From: Dunaliella salina
Taxonomy: Eukaryota > Chlorophyta > Chlorophyceae > Chlamydomonadales > Dunaliellaceae
Reading direction: 5' to 3'
Length of the DNA: 21,251 bases
NCBI GenBank assembly: GCA_002284615.2
Contig: MU070133.1
Location: forward strand, 1-21,251
In this document: piece by piece, positions 1 to 7,879 of the stretch
Layout of the letters: each line of letters starts with the position of its first letter
How positions within the stretch are numbered: the first letter of the stretch is position 1
Made by a program: the position numbers and the translations under genes
The notes under the pieces: model-generated
The model's database searches: none
What the model was told of the DNA's origin: nothing
The model's input: only the letters and a program-made list of their open reading frames with translations

Positions 1-98
1 CGTTCGCGTATATACGTGTAAAATACGCGTACGGCGCGTATGTACGCAAATTGAGAGGGCCATTTTGGGTAGGGAGGGTTTTGGGTTGGGGGGAAGCA

Positions 99-109
99 GG
101 ATTCGAACC
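99..109 (-). other. tRNA B-box-like motif (GGTTCGAATCC)
   Basis: On the minus strand this matches the RNA polymerase III B-box consensus exactly. A T-arm-like stem (CAGG/CCTG) with a 7-nt loop TTCGAAT forms around it. No convincing A box, anticodon arm or matching acceptor strand lies upstream, so this is a tRNA-derived scrap or chance match inside the hAT element, not a tRNA gene. Confidence 0.35.
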
Positions 110-166
110 TGGGACCCCACACCCAACCAACCCCAACCACCCCCCAAACCCCACGAACATTTAATT

Positions 167-424
167 ATGCCAAAAGAAAAGGTTCCTGAGTGGGATCATG
201 TCACGCATGTTCAGCCTGAAGGCACGGATGGGCTCAAGCAGGACAAGAACAAGTGCAAACTGTGTGAGCATGTGTACCATGGTGGTGCCTGGCGCATCAG
301 ACAGCATCTCTTGCAAGTTGCTGGCTCTGGGGTGGCCAGCTGCACAGCACCTGGGGAGCAGCTGGAGCCAGTGATGAAGGTGATGCAGCAGATAGAGCAA
401 AAGAGCAACCAGCAGACGACCTGA
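167..424 (+). CDS. BED-type zinc finger protein, N-terminal hAT transposase fragment (85 aa)
   Basis: The frame starting at the ATG at 167 gives 85 residues. A BED finger covers most of it: an aromatic residue in a VPEWDHVT context near the start, a C-x2-C pair (CKLC) near residue 30, then GGAWRIRQHL with a His, followed by a Cys about 13 residues later. BED fingers bind DNA and sit at the N terminus of hAT transposases, where they recognise the transposon ends. The frame is also open upstream to 65, but that part is a low-complexity Pro-rich run over C-rich DNA, so the ATG at 167 is preferred. The protein ends in a Gln-rich tail and stops at 422-424, with no dimerisation or DDE-type catalytic region. 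It is either a truncated transposase exon in an internally deleted element or one exon of a spliced gene whose other exons are gone. Confidence 0.6.
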   Translation: MPKEKVPEWDHVTHVQPEGTDGLKQDKNKCKLCEHVYHGGAWRIRQHLLQVAGSGVASCTAPGEQLEPVMKVMQQIEQKSNQQTT

Positions 425-607
425 TTTGTTGTTGTCACCGGATGCTTCGGTTGATTTTTATGCAAGACTTTGGAAAAATAGGAACTGAAAGTGGGCTGAG
501 TCTGCCCTGCAATTTTCGCTGACGAATTTTGCCGCGCACTCCAACCAGCGAATTTTACGATTCGCGAATTTAAGGCCATTTTTAGCGTTCTTTAAAGTAC
601 GCGTATC

Positions 608-625
608 ACGAATGACCCATCCCTG
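608..625 (-). repeat. Right terminal inverted repeat of the hAT-like element
   Basis: The end reads CAGGGATGGGTCATTCGT on the minus strand. The CAGGG start is typical of hAT termini. The opposite repeat would lie just left of the window and cannot be seen. Confidence 0.55.
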
Positions 626-1308
626 CTATAAACTTCTTCTGCGGCTCTTGCTGCAAACTCAGGGAAACTCCTAGCTTGCGTGTGCCTGACCCTGGTGTAC
701 CATGTCTTCCTCTGGTGACTCCATGTGCAGTTACTAGCTGAACAGTCCAGGAAACCTGTACCTGTGTGTCTTTATGCCTTGTACCTCAGGGGTAAGTTAT
801 CCAAGTAGACTTCAAGCTTTCAGATACCTATGCAAGTGTGTGCATGTCCATGCACCAAACCTTTGTTAGTAGAGACCCAGCTGTGCAGTCCTCAGTTCCG
901 CTTTGCAAGCTCCTGTGAGAGCAACTCAGTGTCCTTGCGCTTCTCCTTGTTCCTGCTGTGTCCTAGCAACTCTGTCATCAGTATCTTGTGTAGCTGGAGG
1001 ACTCGTCAGNGTCCGACTTCCGTCATNAATAAACTTGAGCCCTTCTGAGGCTGCTGCTGTGTGCAGTAAGACTTGAAGTATTATTTCCTTTCATCTCCTG
1101 TTTTTCCTGTGGCTTCGGCTGAGCAGTTAGTTTGTGTGGTCAGGGCTGTTTGTTACCCTGGTCTTTCTCTCTTTGAATCAATTCGTCATCCCCAAGTGTA
1201 ACAACCTGCACAAGCCATCATCAGACTCAGAGCCCGGCGTATATTCAGGCTGCGTTCGGTGAGTAGTACAGAAGGAAGTCAAACAAGGAAGCATCCCAAG
1301 CATCTAGC
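626..1308. other. Noncoding stretch with two ambiguous bases
   Basis: No supportable gene. The stretch is moderately AT/CT-rich with short open frames only. Ambiguous bases at 1010 and 1027 mark low-quality consensus. No homology is recognised by eye. Confidence 0.6.
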
Positions 1309-1382
1309 CAGTACCATCTGCCCCTCCCAGGGTCCAGGTACACCCTTTCAGTACCATCTGCCCCTCCCAGGGTCCAGGTACA
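1309..1382. repeat. 34-bp perfect direct duplication, 40-bp period
   Basis: Positions 1309-1342 and 1349-1382 are identical over 34 bp (beginning cagtaccatctg, ending ggtccaggtaca) and separated by 6 bp. A recent slippage or local duplication is the simplest explanation. Confidence 0.95.
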
Positions 1383-1828
1383 TTAAATCCAAGCGCCAGC
1401 ATTCAATTGCACCAGGTGCTCTACATTATCTTGAATCTCACAGAATCTCCTAGGAATCTCGCTAGCCACACATTCATTCCATCAAGCCTCAGGCCCCGCA
1501 GCACTCATCGCAGCGCGGGCCGAGGCGCAGGGGAGCACCCTTAGCAGAAGGGGCAGCAACTCATAACCCCTGTGCTCCTCACTACATCCGACAGCACAGT
1601 CCAAAGATGCAGTGGCAGCAGGTCCATCCATGGCAGCAGCGGCAGACCAAAAGTGGAAGAAGGAGGCTAAGCAGCAGCAGCACCAGCAAGCCTGCGCTGT
1701 CATTGGGTGGACGGAGCACCAAAAACCCAACATTAGGGATGACAAGGCTGGCTGCAGCAGCAAGGGATTAAAGTGCCTGCAAGCGCATCGTTAGTGCTCA
1801 TCTTCAATACCATCCAGCTTCAGCATGA
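1383..1828. other. Noncoding stretch with a CAG-rich part
   Basis: No gene can be supported. The part at about 1600-1770 is rich in cagcag/gcagca triplets and is open in more than one frame (Ala/Gln- or Ser-rich), as expected of low-complexity DNA and not of a conserved domain. Confidence 0.5.
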
Positions 1829-1957
1829 GCAAAGGGATGTTCACGTATATTCAAAGGGATGTTCACGTATATGGAGAGATGTTCCTTTTCATTTTAACGT
1901 ATATTCAAAGGGATGTTCACGTATATTCAAAGGAATGTTCACGTATATGGAGAGATG
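1829..1957. repeat. Compound minisatellite of 22-bp and 20-bp units
   Basis: Unit A (acgtatattcaaagggatgt plus tc, 22 bp) occurs at 1843-1864 and 1897-1918, with a one-base variant at 1919-1940. A shorter unit B (acgtatatggagagatgttc) occurs at 1865-1884 and partly at 1941-1957. A partial A unit starts the array at 1829, and a 12-bp spacer interrupts it at 1885-1896. The order is (A)-A-B-spacer-A-A'-B', so the A-B pair itself has been duplicated. The shared core is acgtatat. Confidence 0.9.
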
Positions 1958-2035
1958 CATTATTCAGAAGTGGGATGAAATGTTCCTGCTTTTTGTAGGT
2001 AGCAAATTTTAAATAACTGCTTTCTCTTTCTCAGA

Positions 2036-2324
2036 ATCAGCCGTCAAGTGCGCAGCAAGAAGGCTTGCCCCTTTAGATTTCTCCAGTACCAACAGCTGCA
2101 TCAGTGGAGCACCAGGCAAGACTCGGTGCTTCTATGCTCAAGTATGAATACCATGTCCAGGGATTGAAAGTGTTTTAGAACAGTTTACAAACTGTAGCCA
2201 GTGCAGACAAGATGCAAACACAAAATTGGAGGGTGCAGCCACCATGGTTCTTGCGCAATTGCAGCAGATTTGTCATACTCGACAGATGACTAAGCTCAAG
2301 GTTTCCGTGGAAGATATTGAATAA
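2036..2324 (+). other. Exon-like stretch after a splice-acceptor-like signal
   Basis: A pyrimidine-rich tract ending ctttctctttctcag (to about 2035) resembles a spliceosomal 3' splice site. Downstream, one frame is open from 2146 to the TAA at 2322-2324 (about 59 residues). It includes a C-x2-C (NCSQCRQ) and a Gln/Leu-rich stretch, and ends KVSVEDIE. The frame between 2036 and 2145 is unclear and contains stops. I do not recognise the protein. It could be the terminal exon of an unknown gene or a transposon fragment. Confidence 0.25.
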
Positions 2325-2478
2325 AGGGAATCAGAGCCAACTATTTGACTCATATCTGTCTGCAAGAACTACCTCTTCTGTTAACAATTGTCTAACTTCC
2401 CAGAAACTTTTTTTTGGGTTGAATTTCACTTACTTAAAAAGAACAATGATAAAATAAAATAACTTCATTTTGATGCAC

Positions 2479-2530
2479 CTGTATGGCCAGGCACAAGGCG
2501 CTGAGGCCACCGCTGAACCTGATGCTGCAG
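2479..2530. repeat. Diverged dispersed repeat, copy 1 (partner 3082-3133)
   Basis: Aligns without gaps to 3082-3133 with about 12 differences in 52 bases. The shared core is atggccagg-acaaggcgc followed by ctg-acctg-tgctg. Both copies are open in a frame reading GQ-QGA-A and ending PGH. The second copy is followed by a gag/gtaagc junction like a splice donor (about 3149-3156). This may be two remnants of one exon or transposon terminus. Confidence 0.6.
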
Positions 2531-3081
2531 CGCCAGGACACTGCGCTGACTCAAGTATTAAATGACTATAACTGCATTACTTTCTCACACCTGGGTACAG
2601 ACTCGCATGCCTCTGTCACTCTTTGGAGTTGTTTGTTATTATGTGGCGTGTGAGAATGCGCATGTTCTTCACCTGTCGTTGCACATCACTTCCATGCTGG
2701 TGCCAGAGATCCCCCTGCTTGTGATCTGAGTGAGGCATTCTGAAGAAGTTTTCGAATATGGATTTCAGAGAACAGCAAATATTGTACGGGAGTGCTTGGA
2801 AGTGAACTTCTGTGTGCTCGATGAGGTGTAAATTGCTAGACTCAGGTGCCGTATTGCTGCCTGAGACACGTTACCCCAACTTGAACTGCGCACAATAGCC
2901 ACTGTGCCCGCGCGCATGAACAAAGGCAAAAAATGTTCAGGCCGCATGGCCTTGTGTGTTGTGGCTTTTTGATTTGCTAGGGCTTCGTTGATAATACATA
3001 TTGACGAGTTTTAAATAGCAACGTGCCCAACTTGAACTCCACCCAACCTGCACTCAACTCCCTTTCTTATTTTTCATGAAT
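2531..3081. other. Noncoding stretch
   Basis: AT-rich DNA with no recognisable coding frame, RNA gene or repeat apart from the flanking 52-bp repeats. Confidence 0.6.
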
Positions 3082-3133
3082 CTGCATGGCCAGGAACAAG
3101 GCGCACTAGCCATTGCTGCACCTGTTGCTGGAA
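3082..3133. repeat. Diverged dispersed repeat, copy 2 (partner 2479-2530)
   Basis: See the entry at 2479-2530 for the alignment. This copy lies about 600 bp downstream in the same orientation. Confidence 0.6.
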
Positions 3134-3244
3134 CCCCGGGTCACCTCACTGAGGTAAGCGTTTTTTTTAACACAACTACCATAGGGAGAACATAACGTTA
3201 CGCAAAAATGTCGTATATTTGGGCTATGTATGAAAATTGCGAAA

Positions 3245-3496
3245 TAATTGTTTAAGGCGATGAACAAGGCAGCGACCAGCAGCGTCCCCCTCCACCTCCT
3301 CTCCACCTCCCCATCGGGACTTCCAGCTTAGCTTTCACCGCTTCCTCAAGAAGAAGCCTCAAGAAGGAAGACCCAGAAGTCAAGATGGAGAAGGCAAAGC
3401 AGCATGATGCCACCTTCATGCAGCAGCAAGGACAAGGAAAAACGCGCAGAGGTGGAAGCAAAGCGCAAGCGCAAGCAAGGCAGGCCAAGCTGAGTG
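3245..3496 (+). other. Proline- then lysine-rich coding-like fragment, frameshifted
   Basis: The plus strand switches frames from a Pro-rich run to a Lys/Glu-rich run. One frame holds VKMEKAKQHDATFMQQQ and the next DKEKRAEVEAKRKRKQG before a stop at about 3490. The charged part looks like a coiled coil. It resembles, in style and partly in motif (DKE-KR...KRKQ), the frame at 7183-7615 inside LINE copy A. I cannot name the protein. It may be a relic of the same mobile or host sequence that inserted there. Confidence 0.25.
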
Positions 3497-3639
3497 AGAA
3501 TGCAAACTTGCTTCTAGAATCATCTGCAAGTTGATTTTGTGCGATAAGGCCCTTTTGGCATTGTAAATGTGCGTATTTGGAAATCTTGTATCATGGAAGC
3601 GTAAATGGTGCGTAAATGTACAACTGTTTATTTTTTAAG

Positions 3640-4760
3640 AGGGTGCGTATTGATTACATCTCTTTGTTGACATTGAAGGACCAGCGCTGAATGTACATTT
3701 AAGCACACTCTGAAATTTGGCATTACATGACCAGAATTGTAAACATAAGAATTTACATTTTGCTGTCATGGCTATCATCCAAGCCCAAGTTACAAAGCCA
3801 AACATTTGCCACAACACCAGTATTTATGTTTACGACGATGAAACAGGCTGCTAGAGGAGGGAATCAAGTTAAAGCTGTCCGTTATGCAGAAGCTATGCTA
3901 GGAGCACGCAAAAACACCCGATTTTTGGCCTCAGCTGCCCCCCTCTGGAATTGTCACGGCTTTAGCATTGATAAAATACAAAAAGTCTGCATGTTGCTGC
4001 TTTGCCGCGTTGAACTGATGCTCTGGCCTTGTGTCTTCACATAAATTGATTTCTCTTAAGTGCTTATGGCGTCCATTTGCATGAAGTTCTTGGGGTTGCC
4101 TCATGCGGCTATGTCTGATGATCCTCCGTTAGGAGCTGCTCGAAGCATGATGGGGATGGGTAGGAGAAACATCGTTAAAAGTATGCTTGGCATTAAAATG
4201 GGTGACCAAGACAGCATCTCTGGTCGACTGGAGTTGAGTCTTTTCTCTCTGGAAGGTTACAAGGGAAGAAGTAAGCAGGTAAAGTTCTGTTTGAGGCACG
4301 TGTAGGGAGTTGGAGGTTGTGTTGAGCAAGCTTAAAATCGCTTCCTATGTCTGTGTATACTAGGCCTGCCCCTACAGGGTATTTGCTGAGGGCTTTTGTA
4401 ATCATTCTGTCTGCAATGTAATGGCGTTCAGTTCTCATGTTGGAGATGATATGATTTTGGCAGCCTGAGAGCATGTGTAGTACGCAGTCGAAATGATGGC
4501 AGCCTGGAAGGGGGCAAGATGGATCAATTGACCTTTTGAAACGTATTTGAAACGTACTGCATGTTTTTGGTTGTAGAGGGTGCCTTCGCGGTACTGCAGG
4601 ATGATACGCTTCATGGGTACAGAGATGTTGGGCTCATTTTTGAAGGCATTGCTGATTCATTCATGTACTTGCGGTAATAAGTTTTGATAGTAAGAGAAGT
4701 AACCTGTTTTGGCATTGGCATATCCAAACTTGTGTTTTGGAGGAGAAATGTGGTGTATGA
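3640..4760 (-). pseudogene. C-terminal CCHC finger and PD-(D/E)XK-like nuclease domain of LINE copy A
   Basis: From 4760 the frame reads KHKFGYANAKTGYF, then MKRIILQYREGTLYNQKHAV (about 4605-4550), matching IMKYRMDTLYN of copy B. A CCHC finger follows at 4516-4460: CPLPGCHHFDCVLHMLSGC, i.e. C-x4-C-x7-H-x4-C, the spacing class found next to restriction-like endonucleases in R2- and Dualen-type LINEs. Next comes MRTERHYIADRMITKALSK, then STRDAVLVTHFNAK with Asp at 4218-4216, then HKHLREINLCEDTRPEHQF with Glu at 4053-4051. From memory, related algal LINEs read EIKYC here, so the catalytic Lys appears changed to Asn. A weak LGLDD block at about 3780 and further decayed sequence reach about 3640. 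Such a domain would nick target DNA. Nonfunctional here. Confidence 0.6.
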
Positions 4761-4793
4761 GTGAAGAAGGCCCCAAAGCGCCGAAGGGGCGTT

Positions 4794-4861
4794 GACAGCT
4801 GGGTATAGGGAGCTTCTTCAAGTTAGCGCCACCCAAGTGCTGCTGGTTCCACCCAGCTGTC
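4794..4861. repeat. Perfect 11-bp inverted repeat, hairpin or tiny fold-back
   Basis: The sequence gacagctgggt at 4794-4804 is the exact reverse complement of acccagctgtc at 4851-4861, with 46 bases between. A second near-palindrome (gccttga-aa-tcaaggc) lies at 4880-4895. Confidence 0.8.
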
Positions 4862-5076
4862 ATCATTCCCATCCTTGGTGCCTTGAAATCAAGGCGTGGC
4901 GAGGTCAGGTCACAGTTTGAGTCCCTGCTGCTCAAAGTCTTATGCTTGCATTGAATGTTTGGCAGCCATAAATGCATGCGTGCATGCATGCATGCATACA
5001 TGAATGGACTTGAAAGTTAGGTTTATATGATATTTTGATACGTTTGATAATGTTTTGAAGCTTGTTTCACCTGTTG

Positions 5077-5173
5077 CTTTCTTGCTTGTGTCCGCATGCA
5101 TGAGCATTACATGCATACTTTCTTGCTTGTGTCCTGCATGCATGAGCATTGCATGCACGCTAACTTGCTTGTG
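5077..5173. repeat. 41-42-bp minisatellite with internal GCATGCAT palindromes
   Basis: Unit 1 is at 5077-5117 and unit 2 at 5118-5159, starting ctttcttgcttgtgtcc and ending atgagcatt-catgca. They differ by a few bases and one indel. A partial third unit (ctaacttgcttgtg) follows at 5160-5173. The gcatgcat segments in each unit can pair with each other and with the gcatgcatgcatgcat run near 4980. Confidence 0.85.
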
Positions 5174-5399
5174 GGCATGAGGGGCTGTTTGCCCGAGGGG
5201 CTGCTTGCCCCTGCGGGAATGTGCGGGATGGTTGAAAGTAATTATTGAGAGGGGTGCGGGATTGACGCAGGATTGTGAAAATAAATATTTTTTTCAGGGG
5301 TGCGGGATGATCACCTGGTAGTATGGTAAATGAATTCCCACCAGGACCTGCACCAGGGATCTTGGTGTTTGCCACACATTTCTGGGCTTGGTTTGCCTG

Positions 5400-6003
5400 A
5401 TGCTTTGCAATATTGCATGCTAATAATGGCATCTGCACATTCATTTCCAGCAATGCCATCGTGGGACTTCACCTCGTAAATTCAAATTTTGGTATGAAAG
5501 TCTCCAATGTGCGTTGAAATCATTTTGAGGACGTTTCCTAGGTTATTCCTCAGATGCCTTTTAGGATAAAGAAGCTGTTTACGTATTTGATTGAAAGAGG
5601 TGAGGCTGTCTGATGCAATATCTGCATATTTGGTGATGATAGCTGCAGCAATTGCTGCTAATTCAGCTCAAGTGATGGTTTTAGTAATCCTGGCACCGTT
5701 AGGTTCTACAAAGTTCTTACTGTCAGAGGATGGGCAGTAGACGCCTGCTCCAATTTCTTGCTTACCCTTGTGGACAAGGTAGCTGCCATCTGTATATGCC
5801 CACGTCCTCCAGTCAGCAACTTTTAGATTTAGGAGAAAACTGGATTGGCTGGGCACCAAGTCTGTACCTCGGATACTCATGTGTGAATTTTTGTCAAATG
5901 GGAGGCGTTCCAGTCTATTAAAACCTGGCATGTGAGCATACATGGGGTTTAGAACAGGGTGGCTGCTGACATTCGTCAGCTTCCACCTTGTTGCTTCTTT
6001 CAA
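5400..6003 (-). pseudogene. RNase H domain of LINE copy A
   Basis: This domain degrades the RNA strand of the RNA:DNA hybrid made by RT. All four acidic positions are visible: Asp in WAYTDGSY (codon at 5790-5788), Glu in the AEL motif right after an in-frame TGA (about 5670), Asp in IASDSLTSF (about 5610) and Asp in HDGIAGNECAD (codon 5433-5431). The KSHDGIAGNE-AD block is the hallmark of LINE-type RNase H. About 70 residues upstream of TDGS are open and belong to the preceding linker. Two TGA stops inside the domain (before AEL and before IYEVKSH) inactivate it. The arrangement matches copy B at 14386-14830. Confidence 0.85.
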
Positions 6004-6399
6004 ACCTCTTTTAGGCCTAGGAGCCAGTCTTTGTCACAACAACAACTTTGTGGTTGTTAAAATGGACTGGAGCTGCAGTGTTTCAAACAGCAAAGGTACG
6101 AAGGTCCTAGGTATGCTTAGGTAAGTAAAGGTATCCCTTGGTTGGGGGAGGATTGCGGGGCACTGTAACTAAATTTTTCCACGAGGTATGGTTCCAAGTT
6201 CGTAACAGAGGTGAAGGTAGGTAATGACAAGTTTGGAGTAGGGGTTGGCTATCATGTTCTTATTTCAAGCCGGAAGGAGCATGAATGTAGCAGTGGCTTC
6301 TGTGTTGAGAATGGCAGAGTAAATGGCATGTTACAGAGCTTGAATGAATCATGATTCCCTTGTTATGTGGTCTAGTGGGGAGTCCATTTTTCTTGGGCT

Positions 6400-7037
6400 G
6401 CTAAAGCCCATTTTGGAAGGACATGATGAATGTGATGTGGAGGGGCTCGTGAAAATGAGTCTTTGATCTTCTTGCTAGAGTACTTTCTTTCAAGCATGGA
6501 TTTGCGGGAAAGGAGTCCTTGCAGCTCAGTAGCAAAGTTGCCTGGAGCTGGTGTTGTTTGCTACTCGGATGAGCAAAAATCCTGTAGAGGACTTGGAAGC
6601 GGTTTGGGGATGTCATACCAACACGTTTGCCTTGCGTATTGTACGTGCAAGTCATGTGCGCCGTGTATATTTCTGGGAGAATGAGGGGGGATGGAGTAGG
6701 AGGGGAATGGCTGTGGGGTCCTGTCTCTGATGGTGCAGGATGAGGGGGATTGCTGGTCCGTGTACTTCACAAGGTCAACCTCGCGCAGCCAATGTTCGCA
6801 TGAGCCTATAGGCTTTACGTCTGCTTATGGGTTAGTGGTGTTTGTATAAAATGTGATGTTGTTGCGCAGTTCTGCGTCCATTTTCTGCTGCCACACATTG
6901 GTTTCATTACGTTTTTTAAAGCCCTGTTTTTTGAGATTTGAGAGGGTAGAATTTGCTGTGGATATTGAAAGATTAGGCTCGCTCAGTTGTGTTCCAAACT
7001 TAAGCAAACACTTTTTACCGTAAAGGACTTTGATCAT
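6400..7037 (-). pseudogene. Conserved inter-domain region of LINE copy A (between PHD and RNase H)
   Basis: Two blocks match copy B. The first, at 7037-6740, includes LKKQGFKKRNE, then NNITFYTNTTNP, an in-frame TAA, then ADVKPIG...WLREVDLVK. It aligns with LVNQGFEGNPQ, KNVTFDFQPTNPQTDIMPTW and ILKSVDLMKE of copy B. The second, at 6655-6401, begins CTYNTQGKRVGMTSPNRFQV and aligns with CIYNANGKCAGMFTVNRLVA. The stop after TTNP corresponds to Gln in copy B. Function unknown; retention in two diverged copies shows it was part of the protein. Confidence 0.6.
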
Positions 7038-7182
7038 TGCGCAATATTTGAAGTTGCTTTGGCAGTGCGCAATGGTTTAATATTTCTGGAGGGTTGCGCA
7101 GCGGGTGCGCAGTGGCAAAAATAAATGGCCGTGGCGGGGTGCGCATTGGGTGCGCGATGAAGTAATTAATTCGTAATTCACA

Positions 7183-7615
7183 GGTTCTTCAAAAGGTAGA
7201 TGCTGGGGAGAGGCAGCGGGACAAGGAGGAGAAACGGGGGAAAGAAAGCATCGCGAAGCAACGAAAGGATGTTCAAGAGAGGAAAAGAAAGCAGGAGTAG
7301 CATGAGGCTGCTAAGAGGCTGTTCAGGGCTGAAGGTCCTGGAGCTGGGCCGGCCAGGCCTAAAAAAGCTGTCGAGCCCATGGACTTGCAGGGACTGACGG
7401 AGGAGCGAGAGCAGCCAGAGCCACCAAGCAGCAGTAGGACAGCAGAGAGGCAGCGCAATTCCAGGGAGAAGCGTGAAGTGAAGCGGCTCGCAGTCAGGCT
7501 AGGACAGCTGAAGAAGAGTTGGTGGAGCTGTCTCCAGCTTTGCCAGGACACAAATAGCTTCATGCTTGGCTGGGTGTCTTGGAATGGGCATGCATGTGTA
7601 GCCTCAATTGAATGA
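7183..7615 (+). pseudogene. Charged coiled-coil coding remnant, exon-like
   Basis: After a splice-acceptor-like ttcgtaattcacag (ending at about 7183), a frame runs to the TGA at 7613-7615 with one internal TAG at 7298-7300. It begins VLQKVDAGERQRDKEEKR, continues with Lys/Arg/Glu-rich sequence (AKQRKDVQERKRKQ), then a Pro-rich hinge (EREQPEPPSSS), another charged segment (AERQRNSREKREVKRLAVR) and a Trp-containing tail. It is oriented against the LINE it sits in. Coiled-coil composition is clear, identity is not. The resemblance to the fragment at 3245-3496 suggests both derive from one repeated sequence. Confidence 0.4.
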
Positions 7616-7667
7616 AAAAGGGTGCGTACTGTGAAATTGCTGCTCATGTGCCCATAGAGTGCGCAAT

Positions 7668-7781
7668 GGGGGTGCGCAAAGTGGAAATAAAATCTGCTTG
7701 GCTGCCAGCATGGCTGCGCAATGGGGGTGCGCAGAGTGAAAATAAGATCTGCTTGGCTACCAAAAAGGTTGCGCAATGGAA
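7668..7781. repeat. Tandem pair of about 57-bp units with GCGCAATGGGGGTGCGCA core
   Basis: The sequence gcgcaatgggggtgcgca followed by aagtggaaataaaatctgcttggctgcc at about 7668 recurs from about 7725 with a few changes, and a third partial gcgcaatgg follows at about 7772. Related but more diverged motifs lie at 7040-7160. Confidence 0.75.
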
Positions 7782-7879
7782 AAATTCAACCATGCCTCCT
7801 GTAAATCCTCTGACTCCCAGGAGAACTTCCAAGTGACCCTCCTGTGTTCTTGCTTAGTCTGCCGCTCTCTTTAAATTTT

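Larger units (their letters stand above)
1..625 (+). mobile_element. hAT-like DNA transposon remnant (BED finger only), left tip outside window
   Basis: Read inward from position 625 on the minus strand, the right end starts CAGGGATGGGTCATTCG, which fits the CAGGG-type terminal inverted repeats of hAT elements. The first bases of the window (1-30) resemble the interior of that repeat in the opposite orientation, with a CGTTCGCGTATATACG-like stretch, so the left tip probably lies just before position 1. CGAATTT motifs at 523, 549 and 565, with an inverted copy at 511-518, look like subterminal transposase-binding repeats. The next 8 bases (626-633, ctataaac) are the candidate target duplication, but its left partner is outside the window. 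Inside is a BED-finger frame and no catalytic hAT domain. At roughly 640 bp the element would be non-autonomous. Confidence 0.6.
4775..5325. mobile_element. Insertion in LINE copy A with minisatellite and inverted repeat
   Basis: Copy A LINE homology ends at about 5325 (AGPGGNSFTILPG, matching the region after RNase H) and resumes at about 4760 (PPKHKFGYANAKTGYF, matching HKLGSADTSGYHNQ of copy B). In copy B these blocks are only about 30 codons apart. The extra half kilobase holds three gggtgcgggat-like motifs (about 5220-5305), the 42-bp minisatellite, a gcatgcatgc run (4974-4996) and an 11-bp perfect inverted repeat (4794-4804 with 4851-4861). No coding capacity recognised. Boundaries approximate. 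Confidence 0.45.
7040..7800 (+). mobile_element. Insertion in LINE copy A bounded by TGCGCAAT-rich repeats
   Basis: LINE homology stops on both sides: the inter-domain region up to 7037 and the PHD region down to about 7880 are close neighbours in copy B but about 0.8 kb further apart here. The extra DNA has clusters of tgcgcaatgg-like motifs at both ends (7037-7160 and 7665-7780), including two near-identical units of about 57 bp starting at about 7668 and 7725 (gcgcaatgggggtgcgcaga/aag-tg-aaataa-atctgcttggct). The motifs have the same orientation at both ends. Between them lies a plus-strand exon-like frame. Possibly a DNA transposon with subterminal repeats. Exact ends and target duplication not identified. 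Confidence 0.5.

Noticed and set aside
93..120. tRNA gene on the minus strand
   Set aside because: Only a T-arm/B-box-like segment is present; no acceptor pairing, D arm or anticodon arm.
3727..4044. 105-codon plus-strand open frame as a gene
   Set aside because: It lies opposite the C-terminal domain of LINE copy A, whose minus-strand residues are recognisable, so the plus frame is a shadow.
4905..4930. Second B-box-like motif (agtttgagtcc), possible tRNA-derived SINE
   Set aside because: It departs from the consensus and the only A-box-like string lies about ten bases away, far too close.
5077..5173. CRISPR-like repeats
   Set aside because: Units are contiguous 41-42-bp tandem copies with no spacers, in eukaryotic DNA.
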